Source: Proteobacteria bacterium HN_bin10 (GTDB lineage Bacteria; Pseudomonadota; Alphaproteobacteria; Caulobacterales; Aquidulcibacteraceae). Taken from it: a DNA stretch of 64,000 nt. The DNA is taken from contig LWDN01000022.1 of the NCBI GenBank assembly GCA_002083515.1, forward strand, positions 1-64,000. The letters are read 5' to 3'. This document shows, piece after piece, positions 58,801 through 64,000 of the stretch (positions are counted from its first letter, which is position 1; the number at the start of each line of letters is the position of its first letter). The notes under the pieces were generated by a model. It did no database searches, was not told where the DNA came from, and saw only the letters and a list, made by a program, of their open reading frames with translations. A program made the translations under genes and the position numbers.

Positions 58801-59179
58801 AGTGGCTTGCTCTATCCTTGCGTGCGCCCCGGCGGATCATGCCGCTTGCGACACCGACAAGAGCAAGCGGCCAAATGAGGAACAATGTTGCGATGAGTCC
58901 GAGGAAGTACGTCGAGGCGAGAAGACCGCCGCCGGAATCCTCCATGCTGGCGTAAATGAGTTGAGGTGCGGACACCCACCAAGGTTCAGACTCAAGCGGA
59001 TGCGTAGTGCTCCAATAACAGTCGCCTTCGGAGCCCCCGAATGCCCAACCCCACATCGGCCAAGGCTTAAGTGCCAGGCTGTAGCTCGGCTCGCACCCCG
59101 AGTAGACGATCGCCGTCATCGCATAGAACCCGCCGAGTGCGAAGGCGACCCAAGCGAGGCGTATCGTCCAGCGCGACAC
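58790..59179 (-). CDS. Hypothetical membrane protein
   Basis: 129 residues. Two hydrophobic segments (LAWVAFALGGFYAMTAIVY and FLGLIATLFLIWPLALVGV) and two cysteines in the loop (SGCEPSY, GDCYWS) that may form a disulfide. Not recognised. Ends overlapping tfoX-like. Confidence 0.65.
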   Translation of the reverse strand: MSRWTIRLAWVAFALGGFYAMTAIVYSGCEPSYSLALKPWPMWGWAFGGSEGDCYWSTTHPLESEPWWVSAPQLIYASMEDSGGGLLASTYFLGLIATLFLIWPLALVGVASGMIRRGARKDRASHSTS

Positions 59180-59180
59180 C

Positions 59181-59960
59181 TTAGGCGCCCTTGAAGTTCG
59201 CCGGACGCTTTTCGAAGAACGCCTGCACGCCCTCGCGGAAGTCCTCGGTGCGCCCCGCTTGGCGCTGCGCTTGGCGTTCGGCCTGCAATTGCTCTTCCCA
59301 GCTATTGTCGAGCGAGGCCCAAGCGAGCCTGCGGATCATGCCCAGCGATGCCGGCCCGTTGGCCAGTTCGAACGCGAGCGCCTTCGCCGTCGGCAACAGT
59401 TCGGCGTCGGACACGCAGCGATTGACCAAACCCCATTCGAAGGCTTGCCTGGCCGGGATGCGTTCGCCGAGCAGCATCATTTCCATGGCGCGCACGCGCC
59501 CGATCATCCGCGGCAAATGGTAGGTGGCGCTGCCGTCGGGCACGAGTCCGATGCGCCGGAAGGCCTGCAGGAAATAGGCCCTCTCGCCGGCGACGATGAG
59601 GTCGCCCAGCAAAGCAAACGAACAGCCGATGCCGGCGGCGGCGCCGTTCACCGCGGTGACATACGGGATCGGCAGATCGCGCAGCATGGTCACGAACGGA
59701 TTGAAGGTCTTTTCCAGGCGCCCGCCGAGATCGGGTTGGCCTTCGGCATCGATCGGCGGCGCCCCGCTCGCCAGATTGGCGCCAGACGAGAACGCCCGGC
59801 CTTCGCCGGTCAGCACGATGGCGCGCGCTTCCTCGGTTGCGCGCTGGAAGAACACCGTGAGTTCGCCGGTCATCTCGACCGAGATGGCGTTGAGCGTGGC
59901 CGGGTCCGACAGCGTGATCAATGCGACGCCGTCCTGAAGCTCGTACTTGGCCTTGGCCAT
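59181..59960 (-). CDS. Enoyl-CoA hydratase/isomerase, PaaG-like
   Basis: 259 residues of the crotonase fold. The oxyanion loops are AFSSGANLASG and AAAGIGCSFALLGDL; GLVPDGSATYHLPRMIG resembles the PaaG/1,2-epoxyphenylacetyl-CoA isomerase type. ATG 59960 has a ribosome site GGGAGAAC and gives the family start. Could also act in fatty acid degradation. Confidence 0.85.
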   Translation of the reverse strand: MAKAKYELQDGVALITLSDPATLNAISVEMTGELTVFFQRATEEARAIVLTGEGRAFSSGANLASGAPPIDAEGQPDLGGRLEKTFNPFVTMLRDLPIPYVTAVNGAAAGIGCSFALLGDLIVAGERAYFLQAFRRIGLVPDGSATYHLPRMIGRVRAMEMMLLGERIPARQAFEWGLVNRCVSDAELLPTAKALAFELANGPASLGMIRRLAWASLDNSWEEQLQAERQAQRQAGRTEDFREGVQAFFEKRPANFKGA

Positions 59961-60045
59961 TGTTGTTCTCCCACGCCCAAGCGGACGTGTGGAGCTTAGC
60001 AGCACTTGGCTTTCGTTGACTACGTTGCCGTCCCGGCGCCTGCGC

Positions 60046-61101
60046 CTACGCCACGTAAAGCACGGGCGTGGCGTCGGTGGTTACCTGATTGCGGCCGTTG
60101 CGCTTGGAGGCATAAAGGCAAGCATCGGCGCGCTCGATCAGGCCGGCAGGGGTGTCGCTGCTTTGCAGCTTGGCGATGCCGATCGACACTGTCACCTGAC
60201 CCAAGTCCTCGTTGGTTGAGCGACGGCGCAGGCGTTTGGCCTGGATCGCCTCGCGCAAGGTTTCGGCCGTCTGCAGCGCAACGCGGGCGCTGAGGCGGGG
60301 CATGATGATGGCGAACTCCTCGCCGCCATAGCGCGCCACCAAGAAATCCGGCCGCGCGTGCGCCTGCATGGCGCTAGCCAGAAAGCGCAAAATCTGGTCG
60401 CCCGTGTGGTGGCCCCAGGTATCGTTGAAGCGCTTGAAATGATCGATGTCGCACAAGAGCAGCGTAAGCTCGCTCCGTTGCGCCCGCGCCTCGTCGATGC
60501 GCATGCGCAATGTCTCGTCGAACATGCGCCGGTTGGCGAGGCCGGTGAGGCTGTCGGTCAGCGACTCCACGCGCAGCGATTCAAGACTGTGGCGTAGCGT
60601 GTCGATCTCTTTGGTGGAGCTGCGCAGTTGCTCATTCAGCCGCTGATTGTGGTTGGCCATGTCGAGCGTCGCCGCTGCGAGGCTCGAAACAATCTGGCGA
60701 ATCTGATCGGGACCGAGGCCGCGATTAAGGTCGGTCGCCGCAGATTCGAGGGTGCGGCCATAATCGCCGCTCTTCTCTTCAGCCTCCCTCAGGAAGGAGA
60801 CGACGCTGGTCAGATCGCGGGCGATCTTCTCGCCGGCCAAAACGATCTGAGCGGACGCGCCGAGCCCGGTGAAGAATTGCTCGTGGATCTGGGCGTTGTC
60901 GGCGGTCGAGAAAGCCTGGCCGCTGGCGATGCGGGCGTCGAGCGCCTCGCGCAGCGCCTGGTTGCGGCCGAGACGATAGGCCAGCCAGACTTCGTAATTG
61001 GCGCTGGTGGGCGGCACCCCGTGCTGGCGCATCAACTCGAGCGTTTCCTGGGCGACGTTCGCTCCGCCGGGTCCCTGCAGGAGAATGTCTTGATCGGTCA
61101 A
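60046..61101 (-). CDS. GGDEF-domain diguanylate cyclase
   Basis: 351 residues. The N-terminal region (1-150) is a helical unknown sensor domain starting MTDQDILLQGPGGAN; a short coiled coil (ERLNEQLRSSTKEI-type, near 152-178) leads into the GGDEF domain (180-351). Active-site motif GGEEF is at 259-263. No R-x-x-D inhibitory site at the usual place (RPDF at 250-253). Makes cyclic di-GMP. Confidence 0.9.
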   Translation of the reverse strand: MTDQDILLQGPGGANVAQETLELMRQHGVPPTSANYEVWLAYRLGRNQALREALDARIASGQAFSTADNAQIHEQFFTGLGASAQIVLAGEKIARDLTSVVSFLREAEEKSGDYGRTLESAATDLNRGLGPDQIRQIVSSLAAATLDMANHNQRLNEQLRSSTKEIDTLRHSLESLRVESLTDSLTGLANRRMFDETLRMRIDEARAQRSELTLLLCDIDHFKRFNDTWGHHTGDQILRFLASAMQAHARPDFLVARYGGEEFAIIMPRLSARVALQTAETLREAIQAKRLRRRSTNEDLGQVTVSIGIAKLQSSDTPAGLIERADACLYASKRNGRNQVTTDATPVLYVA

Positions 61102-61193
61102 AGGCGCCCCGGGGGAATCTGCACGCGGCCCGACGCTAGCGGCGAGGAGATGGACGAGTGGTAAATGCGGGGCCGCGGGCGTTAAAAATCGGA

Positions 61194-61214
61194 GTTGCCC
61201 TGACGCCTAGGGCA
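61194..61214. promoter_or_regulatory. Inverted repeat upstream of the aldehyde dehydrogenase
   Basis: TTGCCCT-N7-AGGGCAA, about 40 bases before the ATG at 61254, is a perfect 7-bp inverted repeat fit for a repressor dimer; a TATGTA is downstream. Coordinates are accurate to a base or two. Inference. Confidence 0.4.
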
Positions 61215-61253
61215 AGCGCTATGTAGAGACGAAACGATCCTTGGGAGCGCGCA

Positions 61254-62705
61254 ATGAACCGGCCTGTCCTGCCTTCGGCGGAAGAAACCAAAGCCCGCAT
61301 GGTTGCGGTGCTGGAACTACAAAGGCGCCTCCAGACCAGCAAAGGCGCCCCGGACGCGCGCCTGCGCAAGGATCGGCTGACGCGCGCGATCAATCTGGTG
61401 CTCGATCATCGGGATGAATTCCTCGATGCGCTCAGCGCCGATTTCGGCGCCCGCTCGCGCGAGATGTCGACGTTCACCGACATCGCCGGCGCGATCGGGC
61501 CGTTGAAGCAGGCGCGCGCTAATCTCGAAAAGTGGATGGCGCCGCAGAAGCGCAAGGTGACGCCGCCGGCGCTCGGCCTGTTCGGCGCCCGCGCCGAAGT
61601 GCGCTATCAGCCGAAGGGCGTCGTCGGCGTGATCGCGCCCTGGAACTTCCCGGTGTCGCTGGCGTTCGACGCTATCGCCGCCGCTTTCGCCGCCGGCAAC
61701 CGGGTCATGCTGAAGCCGTCGGAGTACACGCCGGCGACTTCGGCGCTCTTGGCGCAGACCATCGACCTTTATTTCGACGAAGACGAACTGGCGGTGGTGC
61801 TCGGCGGCCCCGATGTCGGCGCCGCCTTCGCTTCGCTACCGTTCGATCATCTGATCTTCACGGGCGCCACCAATGTCGGGCGCCATGTCATGCGGGCGGC
61901 GGCGGACAATCTGACGCCGGTGACGCTCGAGCTCGGCGGCAAGTCGCCGGTGGTCATTGGCCGCAGCGCCGATCTGACCAAGACGGCGGCGCGGGTGATG
62001 ATGGGCAAGACCATGAACGCCGGGCAAATCTGCTTGGCGCCCGATTACGTGCTGGCGCCGGCGGAAAGCGTCGACGGCTTCGTCCGCGAGGCCAAGGCGT
62101 CGGTGGCGAAAATGTTCCCCACCATCCGCGACAATGGCGATTACACCGCCATGATCACGCAGCGGCACTACGATCGCATCACCGGGCTGATCGCCGACGC
62201 CAAGGCTAAAGGCGGCGAGGTCATCACCATCAATCCGGCCAACGAGGATTTCAGCCAACAGGAGCATCGCAAAATTCCGCCGACGCTGATCCTCAACGCC
62301 ACCGACGAAATGCAGGTGATGCAGGAAGAGATTTTCGGGCCGGTGCTGCCGATCCGCACCTATGGCGCCATCGGCGAGACCATCGCCGAAATCAATGCGC
62401 GGCCGCGGCCTTTGGCGCTCTATTATTTTGGCGAAGACAACGCCGAGAGCGAGGCGCTGCTGGAGCGCACCCATTCGGGCGGCGTCACCATCAACGATGT
62501 GATCTTCCATTTCGCCATGGACGATCTGCCGTTCGGCGGCATCGGCCCCTCCGGCATGGGCGCCTATCACGGCCATCGCGGCTTCCTCGAATTCAGCCAC
62601 GAGAAGGCGATCTATCGCCAGATCTCGAGCGAGCTGCTGGCGATGCTGCGTCCGCCCTATGGCGATGCGTTCCGCAAGCAGATGGCGGCGCGCCTGAAGC
62701 CCTAA
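61254..62705 (+). CDS. Coniferyl-aldehyde-type dehydrogenase
   Basis: 483 residues of the ALDH superfamily, closest in pattern to coniferyl aldehyde dehydrogenase CalB (short, class 3-like, no mitochondrial form). Catalytic C260 (NAGQICLAPDYV) and E226 (ELGGKSPV). NAD-binding IAPWNFPVSLAFDAIA. Oxidises aldehydes to acids; substrate uncertain. The C-terminal half contains PFGGIGPSGMGAYHG. Confidence 0.88.
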   Translation: MNRPVLPSAEETKARMVAVLELQRRLQTSKGAPDARLRKDRLTRAINLVLDHRDEFLDALSADFGARSREMSTFTDIAGAIGPLKQARANLEKWMAPQKRKVTPPALGLFGARAEVRYQPKGVVGVIAPWNFPVSLAFDAIAAAFAAGNRVMLKPSEYTPATSALLAQTIDLYFDEDELAVVLGGPDVGAAFASLPFDHLIFTGATNVGRHVMRAAADNLTPVTLELGGKSPVVIGRSADLTKTAARVMMGKTMNAGQICLAPDYVLAPAESVDGFVREAKASVAKMFPTIRDNGDYTAMITQRHYDRITGLIADAKAKGGEVITINPANEDFSQQEHRKIPPTLILNATDEMQVMQEEIFGPVLPIRTYGAIGETIAEINARPRPLALYYFGEDNAESEALLERTHSGGVTINDVIFHFAMDDLPFGGIGPSGMGAYHGHRGFLEFSHEKAIYRQISSELLAMLRPPYGDAFRKQMAARLKP

Positions 62706-62780
62706 AGCGCGCGCCCGCGCCGACCCTTTGATCCGTCTCAAGGAAACGCCTAAGCTCACCGCGTTTTCCGGAGGCTTGTC

Positions 62781-64000
62781 ATGGCATCGTCGAAATTGTC
62801 TCTCGCGCTCGCTTCGGCCATTGCGCTCGGCGCCTGCGCCACCATCGACTCCACGCCCGACGCGCCCTCGGTGACTCAGAACGACCGCGCCGTCGCCGCG
62901 CGCCAGCATCCGCAAATCCTGCAGCAATTCGGCGGCGCCGTCGAAGGCCCGCTCGCTATCTATGTGGCCGGCGTCGGCGAGCGCGTGGCGACGGCGGCCG
63001 GCGTGCCGGGCCAGTGCACGTTTTCGGTGGTCAACACCGATGTCGTCAATGCCTTCGCCGTGCCGGGCTGCTACATCTACATCACCCGCGGCCTGCTCGC
63101 GATCATGAACTCGGAAGACGAATTGGCTTCCGTGCTCGGCCACGAGGTAGGCCATGTCGTCGCCGATCACGCCGCGCGGCGGCAGAACACGGCCACGCTT
63201 GCGGGCCTGGGCGCCATTCTCGCCGGCGTCGCCACGGGCTCCGGCGAGATCGCGCAAGCGGCGGGACAGGTGGGCCAGCTCTACGCGCTCAATTATTCGC
63301 GCGATCAGGAATTCGAGTCCGACGATCTCGGCGTGCGCTATCTCGGCGCCACCGGCTACAATCCCTACGCCGCCGCCGACATGCTGCGCGCGCTCGGCAT
63401 CAATGACGAGTTGACGACGCGCATCTCGAACCGGCAGGCGAGCGCAATTCCAGCCTGGGCGCGCACGCATCCGTTATCGGCCGATCGCGTTGCGCGCGCC
63501 AATGCCAACGCGCAGGCCGCCGGCGCCACGCGCGACAATCCGCCGGAGAACACGCGCGCCTATCTCGAAGCGGTGCGCGGCATGATGTATGGCGACGATC
63601 CCGAGCAGGGCTTCGTCAACGGCCGCAGCTTCGCCCATCCCGGCATGCGCATCGCCTTAGAGGCGCCGGAGGGCGCCACGCTCACCAACACGCCGGCTGC
63701 GGTGATCGTGCGCGGGCAGAATTTGCAGGCGCAATTCTCCGGCGGGGCGCTCTCGGGCACGCTTGAGGCCTACACCGCCAATGTCATGCGCCAGGTTCTG
63801 GGTCAGGCGCCGTCGCAGGTGGGGCAGGCGCAGCGCAGCACGACCAATGGGTTGGAGACGGTGACGCTGCCGGCGCGCGCGCAGAACAGTCAGGGGCAGG
63901 TTCTGGAAGTGGCGGTGACGGCCTATCGCGTGGGCGATCGGGCCTACCATTTCGTGGCGCTTGCGCCGCAGGGCGGCATGGGCGCCGCCGCCCCGATGAC
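62781..64000 (+). CDS. M48-family metallopeptidase lipoprotein, truncated by the window end
   Basis: 406 codons seen; continues past 64000. Signal peptide with lipobox LGAC (C19), so periplasmic/outer membrane lipoprotein. The HExxH zinc motif is H121-E-V-G-H125, and the third ligand Glu is in EFESDDLG (about 177-179). Resembles BepA/LoiP-type envelope quality-control proteases. A C-terminal beta domain (VIVRGQNLQAQFSGG) follows. Strong GGAGG ribosome site. Confidence 0.9.
   Translation, partial: MASSKLSLALASAIALGACATIDSTPDAPSVTQNDRAVAARQHPQILQQFGGAVEGPLAIYVAGVGERVATAAGVPGQCTFSVVNTDVVNAFAVPGCYIYITRGLLAIMNSEDELASVLGHEVGHVVADHAARRQNTATLAGLGAILAGVATGSGEIAQAAGQVGQLYALNYSRDQEFESDDLGVRYLGATGYNPYAAADMLRALGINDELTTRISNRQASAIPAWARTHPLSADRVARANANAQAAGATRDNPPENTRAYLEAVRGMMYGDDPEQGFVNGRSFAHPGMRIALEAPEGATLTNTPAAVIVRGQNLQAQFSGGALSGTLEAYTANVMRQVLGQAPSQVGQAQRSTTNGLETVTLPARAQNSQGQVLEVAVTAYRVGDRAYHFVALAPQGGMGAAAPM

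Overview
The window is about 64 kb of dense, GC-rich (roughly mid-60s percent by eye) bacterial chromosome. It reads as an alphaproteobacterium, probably near Caulobacterales/Hyphomonadales. Supporting genes are a CC0125/CC1285-type lipoprotein, an ATP12-type F1-ATPase assembly chaperone, an NDUFAF5-like methyltransferase, Coq7 and UbiG, DUF1178 and DUF4167 proteins, and the orders comF-grx-nitrilase-DUF1178-ubiG-lysC-ptsP-rodZ-ispG and prfA-prmC-DUF4167. No phage, insertion sequence, transposase, integrase or CRISPR array is visible. No stretch over 300 bases lacks a gene.

Layout. 1-6.9 kb: end of the spc/alpha ribosomal operon (rpsE, rpmD, rplO, secY, adk, rpsM, rpsK, rpoA, rplQ), broken by four palindromic intergenic elements and by a divergent FMN reductase/HxlR pair between adk and rpsM. 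7-12.4 kb: HtrA-type protease, rarA, two RluA-family pseudouridine synthases, a lipoprotein and crcB. 12.4-17.3 kb: three related TPR proteins, two with a C-terminal 2OG-Fe(II) oxygenase, with an ATP12 chaperone among them. 17.4-24.5 kb: acyl-CoA carboxylase beta subunit, small lipoproteins, cupin, bpt and msrB. 24.5-26.2 kb: a TIR-ParA fusion ATPase coupled to a small basic protein. 26.3-34.8 kb: MgtC-type transporter, class II DAHP synthase, gshB, DASS transporter, tRNA-Leu(CAA), exoD, dsbB, coq7, a DUF433/PIN toxin-antitoxin pair and a GNAT. 35-49.9 kb: the conserved comF-to-DUF4167 housekeeping stretch. 50-58.8 kb: an iscR-suf iron-sulfur operon with a well-preserved IscR box. 58.8-64 kb: enoyl-CoA hydratase, diguanylate cyclase, coniferyl-aldehyde-type dehydrogenase and an M48 metallopeptidase cut by the window end.

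How the genes work together. IscR, two cysteine desulfurases, the SufBCD scaffold, a DUF59 factor and an A-type carrier form one Fe-S assembly operon, although three envelope genes sit between sufB and sufC. prfA and prmC couple a release factor to its methylase. ubiG and coq7 belong to ubiquinone synthesis, gshB and grx to thiol redox, and msrB to repair.

The most unusual content is the TIR-ParA fusion with its partner gene and a promoter carrying a palindrome. Next is a set of short palindromic repeats, two of which lie in frame inside conserved enzymes: a 48-bp double hairpin in the first cysteine desulfurase and a GC-rich palindrome in ubiG.
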